From Subtercola boreus (GTDB lineage: Bacteria > Actinomycetota > Actinomycetes > Actinomycetales > Microbacteriaceae), in contig NZ_NBXD01000016.1 of assembly GCF_003399645.1 (NCBI RefSeq), forward strand, positions 1-64,000: 64,000 nt of DNA, in the 5' to 3' direction. The notes under the pieces were generated by a model that saw only the letters and a program-made list of their open reading frames with translations, did no database searches and was not told the origin of the DNA. Position numbers and translations under genes: made by a program. Shown here in pieces: positions 48,531 to 57,911 of the stretch. How positions within the stretch are numbered: position 1 is the first letter of the stretch; the number at the start of each line of letters is the position of its first letter.

Positions 48531-49451
48531 ATGATCGTGATCGTCTGCCCCGGCCAGGGCTCACAGACCCCCGGCTTTCTCGCACCCTGGGTTGCAGAAC
48601 CCGCCTTCGCCGGACACCTCGACACCCTGTCGCAGCTGGCGGGGCTCGACCTGGTGAAGCACGGCACCGAGAGCGACGCCGACACCATCCGCGACACGCG
48701 CATCGCCCAGCCGCTCATCGTGGCGGCGGGCCTCCTGGCGCTCGGCGCCCTGCTGGCCGACGGTCGTCGCAGCCGCGTGGGGGGCGTCGCCGGCCACTCG
48801 GTGGGGGAGATCACCGCCGCCCAGGCCGCCGGCATCCTCACCGAGAGCGAGGCGATGACGTTCGTGCGCGAACGCGGGGCGGCGATGGCCGAGGCTGCCG
48901 CGATCACGCCGACGGGCATGAGCGCAGTGGTCGGTGGCGATGAGAGCGAACTGCTCGCGGCCCTCGCCGAGCTCGACCTGGAGCCCGCGAACTTCAACGG
49001 CGGCGGCCAGATCGTCGTAGCCGGTGCCCTCGAGAGGCTGGCCGAACTCGCCGGTGTCGCTCCCCGGGGCGCCCGTGTCATTCCGCTCCAGGTCGCCGGC
49101 GCGTTCCACACCCGGTACATGCAGCCCGCGGTCGAGCATCTCACCGATGTCGCGCACACGCTCTCCCCCACGCATCCCTCTCTTCCCATCTGGACCAACC
49201 GCGACGGTGGTGTGGTCGACACCGGGGAGTCGTTCGTCGACTTGCTCGTCGGCCAGGTCTCGTCGCCGGTGCGCTGGGACCGCACGATGGCGTCGTTCCT
49301 CGACGCCGGCGTGACCGGCATCATCGAGGTCGCACCGGCCGGCGCCCTGGTCGGGCTGGCCAAGCGGGGCCTCCGAGGGGTTCCGTCGGTGGCCATCAAG
49401 ACTCCCGACGACCTGCCGGCCGCCATCGAGATGCTGGAGCAGAACGCATGA
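48531..49451 (+). CDS. fabD: Malonyl-CoA:ACP acyltransferase
   Basis: Loads malonyl groups from CoA onto acyl carrier protein for fatty acid synthase II. 306 residues. Catalytic Ser90 is in GHSVGE and the catalytic His in GAFHTRYM (about His193). PGQGSQ is near the start (residues 7-12). The stop overlaps the fabH ATG, so translation is coupled. Confidence 0.95.
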   Translation: MIVIVCPGQGSQTPGFLAPWVAEPAFAGHLDTLSQLAGLDLVKHGTESDADTIRDTRIAQPLIVAAGLLALGALLADGRRSRVGGVAGHSVGEITAAQAAGILTESEAMTFVRERGAAMAEAAAITPTGMSAVVGGDESELLAALAELDLEPANFNGGGQIVVAGALERLAELAGVAPRGARVIPLQVAGAFHTRYMQPAVEHLTDVAHTLSPTHPSLPIWTNRDGGVVDTGESFVDLLVGQVSSPVRWDRTMASFLDAGVTGIIEVAPAGALVGLAKRGLRGVPSVAIKTPDDLPAAIEMLEQNA

Positions 49452-50473
49452 ACCGCCCCACACTGCAGCAGTCGAAGGGCCACGAGTTCACGCGCATCTA
49501 CGCGATGGGCGCAGCCCGGGGCGACCTCGTCGTCGGGAACGAGGAGCTCGTCGAGGCCATCAACTCCTCCGACGAGTGGATCCGCCAGCGTACCGGCATC
49601 ATCGAACGGCGACGCGCATCGAAGGACATCACCGCCGTCGACCTCGCCGTCGAGGCTGGTCGAGAGGCGATCGAGACGTCAGGCATACGCCCCGACCAGA
49701 TCGGTGCAGTCATCGTGGCGACGGTCAGCAACCCGGCGGTCACCCCCTCGGTCTCGGCCCTCGTCGCCGAGCGCGTGGGTGCGGGTACCGCTGCGGCCTA
49801 CGACATCGAGGCCGCCTGCGCCGGCTACGCGTACGCCATCGCGCAGGCAGACGCCCTGGTGAGATCCGGCGTCGCCGAGTACGTGCTCGTCATCGGTGCC
49901 GAGAAGCTCAGCGACTTCGTCAACCCAGCCGACCGAACCATCTCCTTCCTGCTCGGCGATGGCGCCGGGGCGGCCGTCGTCGGCCCCAGCGACTTCCCCG
50001 GCATCTCGAAGTCGATTCTCGGCTCCGATGGGTCGAAGTGGGGAGCCGTCGGCATGGAGGGCACCTACGTCGGCTTCCGGGCCGGTGAGAACGAGTGGCC
50101 CACCATGCGGCAGGAGGGCCAGACGGTCTTCCGCTGGGCCGTCTGGGAGATGGCGAAGGTCGCTCAGCAGGCCCTGGACGCGGCCGGTGTCACGGCCGCC
50201 GACCTGACCGCTTTCATTCCCCACCAAGCCAACATGCGAATCATCGACGAGTTCGCGAAGGTGCTGAAGCTGCCCGACAGCGTCATCATCGCGCGTGACA
50301 TCGCCACGACAGGCAACACGTCGGCCGCCTCGATCCCCCTCGCGACGCACCGGCTGCTCGCCGAGCATCCGGAAGCCGCCGGAGGCCTCGCCCTGCAGAT
50401 CGGTTTCGGCGCAGGTCTCGTTTTCGGCTCGCAGGTCATCGTCCTGCCGGGGAACCCGCCCGCTCTGACCTAA
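49448..50473 (+). CDS. fabH: Beta-ketoacyl-ACP synthase III
   Basis: Starts fatty acid elongation by condensing an acyl-CoA with malonyl-ACP. 341 residues. The Cys-His-Asn triad is Cys124 (EAACAGYA), His259 (PHQANMRI) and Asn290 (TGNTSAAS). Its ATG overlaps the fabD stop by 4 nt. Branched primers are expected in Microbacteriaceae, which make mainly anteiso/iso acids. Confidence 0.95.
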   Translation: MNRPTLQQSKGHEFTRIYAMGAARGDLVVGNEELVEAINSSDEWIRQRTGIIERRRASKDITAVDLAVEAGREAIETSGIRPDQIGAVIVATVSNPAVTPSVSALVAERVGAGTAAAYDIEAACAGYAYAIAQADALVRSGVAEYVLVIGAEKLSDFVNPADRTISFLLGDGAGAAVVGPSDFPGISKSILGSDGSKWGAVGMEGTYVGFRAGENEWPTMRQEGQTVFRWAVWEMAKVAQQALDAAGVTAADLTAFIPHQANMRIIDEFAKVLKLPDSVIIARDIATTGNTSAASIPLATHRLLAEHPEAAGGLALQIGFGAGLVFGSQVIVLPGNPPALT

Positions 50474-50557
50474 ACTGAGTGTCGCCTCAAACGACTCAAC
50501 TGTCGAACGAGAGACCCCCAACACGCCTGACTCAGGCGCCATCCAAGGAGACAAATA

Positions 50558-50806
50558 ATGGCATTTTCCACCGAAGAAGTTCTTGCTGGCCTGGCCGAGC
50601 TCATCAACGACGAAACCGGCATCGCTGCCGACACGGTGGAGCTCGACAAGTCGTTCACCGACGACCTCGACATCGACTCCATCTCGATGATGACCATCGT
50701 CGTGAACGCCGAAGAGAAGTTCGACGTCAAGATCCCCGACGAAGAGGTCAAGAACCTCAAGACCGTCGGTGACGCTGTGACTTTCATCACCAACGCGCAG
50801 GCCTAG
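50558..50806 (+). CDS. acpP: Acyl carrier protein
   Basis: An 82-residue acidic carrier protein with the phosphopantetheine serine Ser41 in DLDIDSIS. The start has a strong AAGGAG site. It lies between fabH and fabF. Confidence 0.95.
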   Translation: MAFSTEEVLAGLAELINDETGIAADTVELDKSFTDDLDIDSISMMTIVVNAEEKFDVKIPDEEVKNLKTVGDAVTFITNAQA

Positions 50807-50906
50807 GCTCCCGCAGCAGCGCACCACCCTCCGGATGACCGGGGTCGCCTCCCGCGCCCCGGTCTCCTGCACCACCCGCCCGTCTGATCCACAGAAAGTC
50901 CAGCTC

Positions 50907-52142
50907 ATGAGCAAACGAATCGTCGTCACCGGAATCGGTGCCACGTCTCCCCTCGGCGGAACGGCCGAAGAGAGCTGGCAGGCCCTGCTGGGCGGCGTTT
51001 CGGGCAACCGTGCGCTCGAACAGGACTGGGTCGAGAAGTGGCAGGTGCCCATCACGATGGCCGCCCAGGCGGTCGTCCCCTCGGCCGACGTGCTCACGCG
51101 CCAGGAGACCAAGCGCCTCGACCCCAACAGCCAGTTCGCCCTGACCGCGGCCCGTGAAGCCTGGGCTGACGCCGGGTCCCCCGAGATCGACCCCGAACGC
51201 CTCGCAGTCGACTGGGCCACCGGTATCGGTGGCCTCTGGACGCTGCTCGACGCCTGGGACACACTGCGCGAGCGAGGCCCACGCCGCGTCCTGCCGATGA
51301 CCGTCCCGATGCTCATGCCGAACGGTGCGGCCGCGGCCATCAGCATGGACCTCGGCGCACGCGGCTTCAGCCGTACTGACGTCTCGGCCTGCGCGTCGAG
51401 CACCGAATCGATCGCGAACGCCTACGATCACCTCCAGGCCGGTCTCGCCGACGTCATCGTCGCCGGCGGCTCCGAGGCGAGCATCCACCCGCTCCCCATC
51501 GCTTCCTTCGCCGCCATGCAGGCGCTCTCGAAGCGAATGGATGATCCCGCCACCGCCTCACGGCCCTACGATGTCAACCGCGACGGCTTCGTGCTCGGGG
51601 AGGGCGCGGCGGCCGTCGTGCTCGAGACGTATGAACACGCCGTCGCCCGCGGGGCGAAGATTTACGCCGAACTTCTCGGTGGGTCGGTCACGAGCGACGC
51701 CTACCACATCACCGCTCCCGACCCCGAGGGCTCGGCAGCGGCGCGCGCGATGAAGGCCGCCGTGGAGAATGCCGGCTACACGCTCAGCGACGTCGGGCAT
51801 ATCAACGCCCATGCCACCAGCACCCCGGTCGGCGACATCGCCGAGTACAACGCCCTGCGCCGCGTCTTCGGCGAAGCAGTCGAGGGCATCCCGGTGTCGG
51901 CCACGAAGGCATCGACGGGTCACCTTCTGGGCGGTGCCGGTGCCATTGAGGCCATCTTCGTGATCAAGGCTCTGCAGGAGCGGCTCGCTCCTCCGACGAT
52001 CAACCTCCATGACCAGGATCCCGAGATCAAGCTCGACGTCGTCATCTCACCGCGTGCCCTGCCGCCGGGCGACCTGCTGGCGATCAGCAACTCCTTCGGC
52101 TTCGGTGGCCACAACGCCGTGGCGGCCTTCAAGACGGTCTGA
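50907..52142 (+). CDS. fabF: Beta-ketoacyl-ACP synthase II
   Basis: Elongating condensing enzyme of fatty acid synthesis, 411 residues. Cys162 is in VSACASSTES; the two histidines are in HINAHATSTPVGD and KASTGHLLGGAGA. The ATG at 50907 begins MSKRIVVTG, the usual start of the family. It ends in the normal SNSFGFGGHNA tail. A hairpin downstream separates it from the convergent DUF3145 gene. Confidence 0.95.
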   Translation: MSKRIVVTGIGATSPLGGTAEESWQALLGGVSGNRALEQDWVEKWQVPITMAAQAVVPSADVLTRQETKRLDPNSQFALTAAREAWADAGSPEIDPERLAVDWATGIGGLWTLLDAWDTLRERGPRRVLPMTVPMLMPNGAAAAISMDLGARGFSRTDVSACASSTESIANAYDHLQAGLADVIVAGGSEASIHPLPIASFAAMQALSKRMDDPATASRPYDVNRDGFVLGEGAAAVVLETYEHAVARGAKIYAELLGGSVTSDAYHITAPDPEGSAAARAMKAAVENAGYTLSDVGHINAHATSTPVGDIAEYNALRRVFGEAVEGIPVSATKASTGHLLGGAGAIEAIFVIKALQERLAPPTINLHDQDPEIKLDVVISPRALPPGDLLAISNSFGFGGHNAVAAFKTV

Positions 52143-52184
52143 CGCCCGCCTCACCCACCCGCACGCGCACGCCCGTGATGGCTC

Positions 52185-52238
52185 GAAGGGCCCCAAATCG
52201 TGCCACAGCCGGGGCCGTCCAACGATTTTGGCCCCTTC
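52185..52238. terminator. Hairpin between fabF and DUF3145
   Basis: Arms 52185-52201 and 52222-52238 pair at 15 of 17 positions around a 20-nt loop. It lies between two convergent genes and may terminate both. Confidence 0.65.
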
Positions 52239-52246
52239 ACGGCCAG

Positions 52247-52750
52247 TCACCCGACCGAGTGCAGCCAGACCACGGGCGCAAAATCGCTGGCGTACCGGAA
52301 CGGCTCGAGTTCGTCGTCCCACGCCTGGCCGAGGGCCAATCGCAGCTCGCGGTGCAGCTCGAGCGCGTTCGTGCCAGCGGACTCCATGGCTGCACGCACG
52401 CGATCCTCGGGGATGACGGTGTTGCCCGCGCTGTCGGTCTGCGCGAAGTAGATTCCGAGATCGGGCGTGTGCATCCATCGTCCGCCGTCGCGGCCCGGGG
52501 CCGGATCTTCGGTGACCTCGTACCGCAGGTGCTCCCAGCCCCGCAGCGCCGAGGCGATGGCCGCGCCGGTGCCTGCCGGGCCCTCCCAGTAGAACTCGGT
52601 GCGCTGGGACCCGCGCAGTACGGGCTGCTCGATCCACTCGAAGTTCACCGCACGACCAATGGCGCGACCTGCGGCCCACTCGACGTGAGGGCAGAGCGCG
52701 CGAGGAGCGGAGTGAACGTAGACCACTCCGCGTGCGACTGATGCCACCAT
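52247..52750 (-). CDS. DUF3145 family protein
   Basis: A 167-residue member of the actinobacterial DUF3145 family, which usually lies next to the fatty acid synthase II genes, as here. Conserved parts are RGVVYVHSAPRALCPHVEWA, WEGPAGTGAAIASAL and the acidic tail DDELEPFRYASDFAPVVWLH. The ATG at 52750 follows GGAGAA. No function is established. Confidence 0.85.
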   Translation of the reverse strand: MVASVARGVVYVHSAPRALCPHVEWAAGRAIGRAVNFEWIEQPVLRGSQRTEFYWEGPAGTGAAIASALRGWEHLRYEVTEDPAPGRDGGRWMHTPDLGIYFAQTDSAGNTVIPEDRVRAAMESAGTNALELHRELRLALGQAWDDELEPFRYASDFAPVVWLHSVG

Positions 52751-52959
52751 CTGTTTTCTCCATTCGTGAGGTACGTCTTCCCCAACGACCTGTGAATGGA
52801 TGCTCGGGCCGAAGCGGCCCGGGAACGGTGGCAACCGTATTCAATTGTGCGGCCCACCTCGGCGAGTCCGCTGGCTCCAGTATGCCTGACCGGCGGGCCG
52901 AATGACAAGGCTGTAACTCACCGCGCTACGCTCATTCGAACGAGAAGGGTCGTGGTCGC

Positions 52960-53535
52960 GTGTCGGTGAGGTCGAGCATCCTGGCGCTGCTCACCCTGGG
53001 GCCGGCCTACGGACTGCAGGTGCATTCGGAGATCGAGGCACGCACCTCCCGTCTCGGCAGGATCAATGTCGGGCAGATCTACGCGACACTGACCCGACTT
53101 GTCGAGGCAGGCCTCGTCGAGCCCGTTTCTGCTGACCTCGACGGCTCCGTTCCGCCCGGAACGGCGGTAGCGCGACTCCCCTTCTATGAGCTGACAACCG
53201 CGGGCCGGCTCGAGGCCGGAACGTGGCTCGCCGGCGCACCGGAAGGAGAGCCCGCCTGGGAGGAGATGGTCGAACACATCCTTCTCGCGTGCACGCTGCC
53301 CGGTGCTGATCCGTTGCGGCTGCTGGGCAGTTATCGCACTGTGTGGAGTCGCAGCCCGGAATGCACCCCTTCCGAACCCCACGACCTCGCCGAGTCTGCT
53401 CGCCGCCAGCTCACGGAGGCGGCCCTCCGATGGCTTGGCGAGGTCGAGCAGCGGTGGATGTCGGGAACGCTTCTCACCCGCGCCCTGTCGAGTGACCGAC
53501 CCCGTCGTGGGCGCCGGCCGGTTGCGCGCAGTTGA
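52960..53535 (+). CDS. PadR-like transcriptional regulator
   Basis: A 191-residue winged-helix regulator of the PadR type. The DNA-binding part is ILALLTLGPAYGLQVHSEIE then GQIYATLTRLVEAGLV (about 8-57). The C-terminal half is helical and longer than in minimal PadR proteins. The GTG at 52960 follows GAAGGG. Targets are unknown; no operator was found. Confidence 0.75.
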   Translation: MSVRSSILALLTLGPAYGLQVHSEIEARTSRLGRINVGQIYATLTRLVEAGLVEPVSADLDGSVPPGTAVARLPFYELTTAGRLEAGTWLAGAPEGEPAWEEMVEHILLACTLPGADPLRLLGSYRTVWSRSPECTPSEPHDLAESARRQLTEAALRWLGEVEQRWMSGTLLTRALSSDRPRRGRRPVARS

Positions 53536-53624
53536 CAGATTCTCGCTCCTTGCGGCTTATATGAGTATGCTTCATGTATCTGTCAGCCTGCGGCTCGGAT
53601 GCCGCCTGCCTCCCTGGAGCGACC

Positions 53625-54161
53625 ATGACCATCTCACGACTCACCGCATTCCTCCTCGTCGTACCTGCCGTGTGCACGGTTCTGTTGCTGGCGGGGTGCT
53701 CCAGCGCCTCGAACGACGTGCCACTGTCGACGGGAGCACCAACCGCCCGTGCCCAAGACCCGACCCCGCGCCCGACGGTCTCGGCACCATCCGTTGAGCA
53801 GACCGGTGACGTGTTCGCGCTGGCGGTCGGCGACTGCCTGAACGATGGCACAGACACCCATGTCTCAGAAGTACCGACGGTCGACTGCGCCACCGCCCAC
53901 GACCTCGAGGTCTACTACGAGTTCGACCTCCCCGATGCCGAAGCATTCCCCGGAACGGGCCCGGTCGGCGATGCTGCCGAAACCGGGTGCAGGAACCAGT
54001 TCGACTCCTTCGTCGGGGTGAGTTACGACCAGTCGATCCTGGCGTTCACCGAATACGTCCCGACCGAGACCTCCTGGGGCAGCGGCGACCGTACCGTCAT
54101 CTGCGTACTGGGCGACCCCAACGGAAAGACGACCGGCACCCTGCGAGGCGCCGCGAGCTGA
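53625..54161 (+). CDS. Septum-formation-type lipoprotein
   Basis: A 178-residue lipoprotein. The ATG at 53625 follows GGAG; a longer frame starts at 53574. Signal peptide with lipobox LLAGC (about 21-25), then a Pro/Thr-rich linker and a domain of the septum-formation (PF13845-like) type with conserved GDCLND, VDCATAHDLEVY and TVICVL. The cysteines probably form disulfides in the cell wall space. Confidence 0.75.
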   Translation: MTISRLTAFLLVVPAVCTVLLLAGCSSASNDVPLSTGAPTARAQDPTPRPTVSAPSVEQTGDVFALAVGDCLNDGTDTHVSEVPTVDCATAHDLEVYYEFDLPDAEAFPGTGPVGDAAETGCRNQFDSFVGVSYDQSILAFTEYVPTETSWGSGDRTVICVLGDPNGKTTGTLRGAAS

Positions 54162-54194
54162 CCTGGCACCTGCATCGCCCAGCTGTGCGAGACG

Positions 54195-55181
54195 TCAGCT
54201 GGCCTCGCGGCGGGGCACTTCGGGCTCCTGAACTCGCTCGAACCCCCGCCGCACCTCGGTGGCGATAGCCGCAGCGCCCCGCCTCGACGTGATGATCGTG
54301 TAGTGGTTAACGTGGGCCACCAGGCGGTGGTTCAGCCCGGGCCATTCGCGCCGGGCGATCTCGAGCTCGCGGACGCTGTAGACACCCGGCGCCTCATTGA
54401 GCAGACCACGCGGTGCAGTCAGCAGAACGGCCGCGTCATCCACCTCCCGTAGCCGCTCCCAGAGCGCCGTACTGCCACTGAGCTCGCGGGCGTCGATACT
54501 CAGGGCGGCCTGGGAGGCGATCGGTCGGTACTCGATCTCGGCGTCGGCGCCGAGTGTCTCGTCGAGCAGATAGTCGACGTAGGTGTCGAGCTCCGGGCTC
54601 CAGTCCCGCGCGAATGCCGGGTGCATCTGTCGGAATCGCCGATGGGTCGCCGGGCTGGAGAACACCAGCTCGAGCCCCGCCGCCCGCCTGCCGAGAACGG
54701 TCTCGAGCAGATCGGCGGGATCGCACGTCAGCGGTACGGTGAGCGGTAGTCCGCCGTCGACGAGTACGGCCCGGGTGAAGCTCTCCCGCCGGGCCTGCAG
54801 GGCCGCGACAGCTGCAAAGGCGCCCAGCGAATGACCGACGAGAGTGACGCCTGACAACTGGAGGGCATCCATCACCGTGAGAATGTCGGTGGCGTGCTGG
54901 TCGATTCCGAACGGACCGGGCAGCCCGGCGCTTCTGCCGCGACCACGGAGGTCTGGGGCGATGATGCGCACCTCGGGAAGCGCGGCGGCGAGAGACGCCC
55001 AGACGAGGTGGGCGCCCTCCATGCAGTGCAGCGCCACCACGACGGGTGCTTCTTCGGCCCATGGACCCTGTGGACGCCACTCGCCGACGCGCAGGCAACC
55101 GCCCCGCACCGCGATGTCGTGAGTGTGATAGCTCACCGGACGAGCCGGTGGGAGGTTGCTGAACGTATTCGGTTCTGACAT
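54195..55181 (-). CDS. Alpha/beta hydrolase
   Basis: A 328-residue alpha/beta hydrolase. The nucleophile elbow is VGHSLGAFAA (about 118-127) and the oxyanion segment is ALHCMEGAHLVW (about 52-63). An acid in the VLLTAPRG region and the C-terminal His in VNHYTIIT complete the likely triad. The substrate is unknown. The start at 55181 is chosen over the upstream TTG-type extension to 55202. Confidence 0.85.
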   Translation of the reverse strand: MSEPNTFSNLPPARPVSYHTHDIAVRGGCLRVGEWRPQGPWAEEAPVVVALHCMEGAHLVWASLAAALPEVRIIAPDLRGRGRSAGLPGPFGIDQHATDILTVMDALQLSGVTLVGHSLGAFAAVAALQARRESFTRAVLVDGGLPLTVPLTCDPADLLETVLGRRAAGLELVFSSPATHRRFRQMHPAFARDWSPELDTYVDYLLDETLGADAEIEYRPIASQAALSIDARELSGSTALWERLREVDDAAVLLTAPRGLLNEAPGVYSVRELEIARREWPGLNHRLVAHVNHYTIITSRRGAAAIATEVRRGFERVQEPEVPRREAS

Positions 55182-55457
55182 GGAAGGTACCCCAAATTGC
55201 AACGGTGGCAGCGCAAGCGTGCCGGCACAGCGCCCCTAAGACCCGGTTGCGAGTCGAGCCGTAGAAACGCTAACCGGTGCGCTGACGCACGTCAACAGTC
55301 AGTGACAAAAAATCACCTCTTGCAACCGAATTGTTCTGAATTCTGTCGCAAGTCCATGCAAACGTTGGCTGGGTGGCGCCACTGCGAGCGTCGTCCACGG
55401 GTGACGCTCGCCACGAGGTATCGTTGACCAGCGGCAGCGTCACGGCGTCGGCCGCGC
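55182..55457. other. Intergenic region between hydrolase and tRNA
   Basis: A 276-bp gap with lower GC around 55310-55350. It contains the hydrolase promoter and probably that of the tRNA (TATCGT near 55419). No gene or convincing structure seen. Confidence 0.4.
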
Positions 55458-55531
55458 GGGGCGTTAGCTCAGCTGGTTAGAGCAGCGGACTCATAATCCG
55501 TCGGTCGCGGGTTCAAGTCCCGCACGCCCCA
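55458..55531 (+). tRNA. tRNA with CAU anticodon (Met elongator or Ile2)
   Basis: Cloverleaf with acceptor GGGGCGT/ACGCCCC, D arm GCTC/GAGC, anticodon stem GCGGA/TCCGT with loop CTCATAA, and T arm GCGGGTTCAAGTCCCGC. CCA is not complete in the genome. The CAU anticodon fits elongator Met, but the lysidine-modified Ile2 cannot be excluded by sequence alone. Confidence 0.9.
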
Positions 55532-55575
55532 CCGACTCACGCGTCACACGGCACGCACGCCCCACCGCACGGGGT

Positions 55576-56910
55576 TCACTCCGTGGGCAGGTCGATGATG
55601 CGCATCGATGACGTGTTCAGCGACTCTGCCGCCATCGTCTCGTCGATCGCCGCGGCATCCACGTCGTTTGCACCCCGGTAGAGGCGCTCGAAAGTCACGA
55701 TCGTGCGCTGCAGGTCGTGCTTCTCGATGAGTTTGAGTGAGGCGTGCTTGAACTCGTCGAGCTTCTCCTGGGGCAGGCGCAGCAGGAATTCGAGCCGGTC
55801 GGCCATCTGCTGGGAGTCGCCGGGCGCGAAGAGAAAGCCGTTCTTGCCGTCTTTCACGAGATGCGGTAGCGCCATGGCGTCAGCGGCGACGATCGGCAGG
55901 CCTGAGGCCATCGCCTCCATCGTCGCGATGCTCTGCAACTCGGCGACCGACGGCATCCCGAAGATCGTCGCGTTCGTGTAGGCGGCGCGGAGCTCCTCCT
56001 CGGTGACATAGCCGGCGAAGTGCACGCGGTCTTCGAGGCCGAGGGTCTTCGACAGGTTCTCGAGGTGCTTCAGCAGGTCGCCGCCACCGACGATGTCAAG
56101 CTGAACGTCGAGGTCGGCCGGTAGCAGGCCGACTGCCCTGATGAGAACGTCGATCTGCTTCTCACCTGTGACGCGCCCGACGAAGAGGATTCGGTTGCCC
56201 GTGCGCGGCTCGAAGCTGGGCGTGTAGTTGTCGGCGTCGATACCGCAGGAGATGGCGAGCACGCCGCCCAGACCGGTCGACTTCTCGAGGAACTCCGCCG
56301 CCCTCTGGGTCGGGGTCGTGACCACGTCGGCGCGCCCGAAGGTGCGCTTGGCAGCCCGCCAGGCCATGCTGACCGCCTTCTCCTGCCACGACTTCGGCAG
56401 CAGGGTGAATTCGAGCAGGTTCTCGGGCATGAAATGGTTCGTGCCGATGATGCGTATGTTCTTGCGCTTGCGTGCGGCGATCGAGAGGCCGCGGCCGACG
56501 ATGATGTGCGACTGGAAGTGCACGACATCGGGGTCGACCTGTTCCAGAATGCGATCGCTGTTCCTGTTGATGAACCAGGGCTCCGACCAGCGCAGCCAGT
56601 CGTGCGGATACCAGCGGAAGCTCCGCAGGCGGTGAACAGTGATGTCCTGGCCGTCGTACGATTCCGTCCAGGTGCCGTGTTTGCGCGAGGCGGCCGGTGC
56701 CACGACGTGCACTTCGTGTCCGCGGGCAGCCAACCCGGATGCAAGCCGCTGCGAGAAGCGCGCACTTCCGTTCACGTTGGGAGAGAACGTGTCTGCTCCG
56801 ATGACGACCTTCAGTGGCTTCGCGGGGACGGCGTCTGCAGCTGCAGGGTACGGGCCGGAAGGAGCTGGCAAGTGAGAACTTTCTGGTTCGGGAGGGCGGA
56901 GGTCGAACAT
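55576..56910 (-). CDS. Glycosyltransferase family 4
   Basis: A 444-residue GT4/GT-B glycosyltransferase. N-terminal acceptor-side domain (VVIGADTFSPNVNGSARF) and C-terminal sugar-nucleotide domain with ILFVGRVTGEKQIDVL and the E-x7-E type motif ELQSIATMEAMASGLPIV. It resembles actinobacterial mannosyltransferases that act on lipid-linked sugars. Donor and acceptor are not known. Confidence 0.88.
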   Translation of the reverse strand: MFDLRPPEPESSHLPAPSGPYPAAADAVPAKPLKVVIGADTFSPNVNGSARFSQRLASGLAARGHEVHVVAPAASRKHGTWTESYDGQDITVHRLRSFRWYPHDWLRWSEPWFINRNSDRILEQVDPDVVHFQSHIIVGRGLSIAARKRKNIRIIGTNHFMPENLLEFTLLPKSWQEKAVSMAWRAAKRTFGRADVVTTPTQRAAEFLEKSTGLGGVLAISCGIDADNYTPSFEPRTGNRILFVGRVTGEKQIDVLIRAVGLLPADLDVQLDIVGGGDLLKHLENLSKTLGLEDRVHFAGYVTEEELRAAYTNATIFGMPSVAELQSIATMEAMASGLPIVAADAMALPHLVKDGKNGFLFAPGDSQQMADRLEFLLRLPQEKLDEFKHASLKLIEKHDLQRTIVTFERLYRGANDVDAAAIDETMAAESLNTSSMRIIDLPTE

Positions 56911-56956
56911 CTGTCACCACAACGGTCTTTCGGAGAATCTACCCTAGTAACCGCAG

Positions 56957-57868
56957 TCAGTGACCGGTCTGCGGGTGGTAGCGGGCGAGGCCGAAGACAC
57001 CGAGAACGGCCAGGATGCCCGTCAGCACGAAGCCGACGAGAGCGAGCGGCGGGGCAAGCTGAGCCTCGCCGAGCACCACGATACCGATACCGACCGCCAC
57101 CATCGGGTCGATCACGGTCAATCCGGCGATCACCAGGTCGGGTGGACCCGATGCGTAGGCCGTCTGGACGAAATAGGCTCCAGCGGCCGCGGAGGCGAGG
57201 AGACCGACCAGGCAGATGAACGTCAGCCACTCGAAGTCACCCTGCTGCAGTCGGCTGATGACGACCTTGGCGAGGGTGGCGACGAAGCCGTAGAGCACGC
57301 CGGCGCCGACGATGTACGAGACGGCTCGCATCCGCTTTCTGAAGAGCACGAACAGAGTCACGAACAGGGCCAGCACGACGGCCAGGATGATGACGATCGT
57401 CACGAGCTGAGGGTCTTGAATGGGCTTGTCGACGGCGGTGAACGCCGCAATGAGAACGAAGAGAGCGACGCCTCCGACGCACATCACGATGGAGATGACG
57501 GACGCCCGGTTGAGCTTGCTTCGCGTGACCCGAGCGTTGAGGATCGACGTGATGACGAGGGCGATCGCTCCCAGCGGCTGCACCACGATGATCGGAGCGA
57601 AGTTCAGGCTGGTGAGCTGGAAGACGATCGCCAGGGCCAGCATGAGCGACCCGAGAACCCAGGAGGGACGACCCAGCAGGGCCAGGAGCTGCTTGACGTC
57701 GAGCCCACCGGTGGCCTGCTGGCTCGCTGCCTCGACCTTGTTGACCCCGCGGTGCTGGAACTGTGCGCCGAACGACAGAAAGACGGCACCGATCAGGGCG
57801 ATCGGGATGCCGATGGACTGAATGGGATTCGAGGCGAGCTCGGTGACGGCGGCGAGTTCGGGGGGCAC
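56957..57868 (-). CDS. DMT/NIPA-like transporter
   Basis: A 303-residue membrane protein with about nine to ten transmembrane helices, in the drug/metabolite or NIPA-like transporter superfamily (GAVFLSFGAQFQHRGV, then GAGVLYGFVATLAKVV). The GTG at 57868 follows GATACT by 8 nt. It is divergent from def with only 43 nt between the starts. Substrate unknown. Confidence 0.75.
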   Translation of the reverse strand: MPPELAAVTELASNPIQSIGIPIALIGAVFLSFGAQFQHRGVNKVEAASQQATGGLDVKQLLALLGRPSWVLGSLMLALAIVFQLTSLNFAPIIVVQPLGAIALVITSILNARVTRSKLNRASVISIVMCVGGVALFVLIAAFTAVDKPIQDPQLVTIVIILAVVLALFVTLFVLFRKRMRAVSYIVGAGVLYGFVATLAKVVISRLQQGDFEWLTFICLVGLLASAAAGAYFVQTAYASGPPDLVIAGLTVIDPMVAVGIGIVVLGEAQLAPPLALVGFVLTGILAVLGVFGLARYHPQTGH

Positions 57869-57876
57869 CCGTCGAC

Positions 57877-57882
57877 AGTATC
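57877..57882 (-). promoter_or_regulatory. -10 box of the DMT gene
   Basis: GATACT on the minus strand, 8 nt before the GTG at 57868. It overlaps the def promoter region. Confidence 0.4.
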
Positions 57883-57898
57883 GCGGTTTGCGCGCGGA

Positions 57899-57904
57899 TA
57901 GGCT
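57899..57904 (+). promoter_or_regulatory. -10 box of def, leaderless arrangement
   Basis: TAGGCT ends 7 nt before the ATG at 57912. Confidence 0.55.
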
Positions 57905-57911
57905 TGACGAC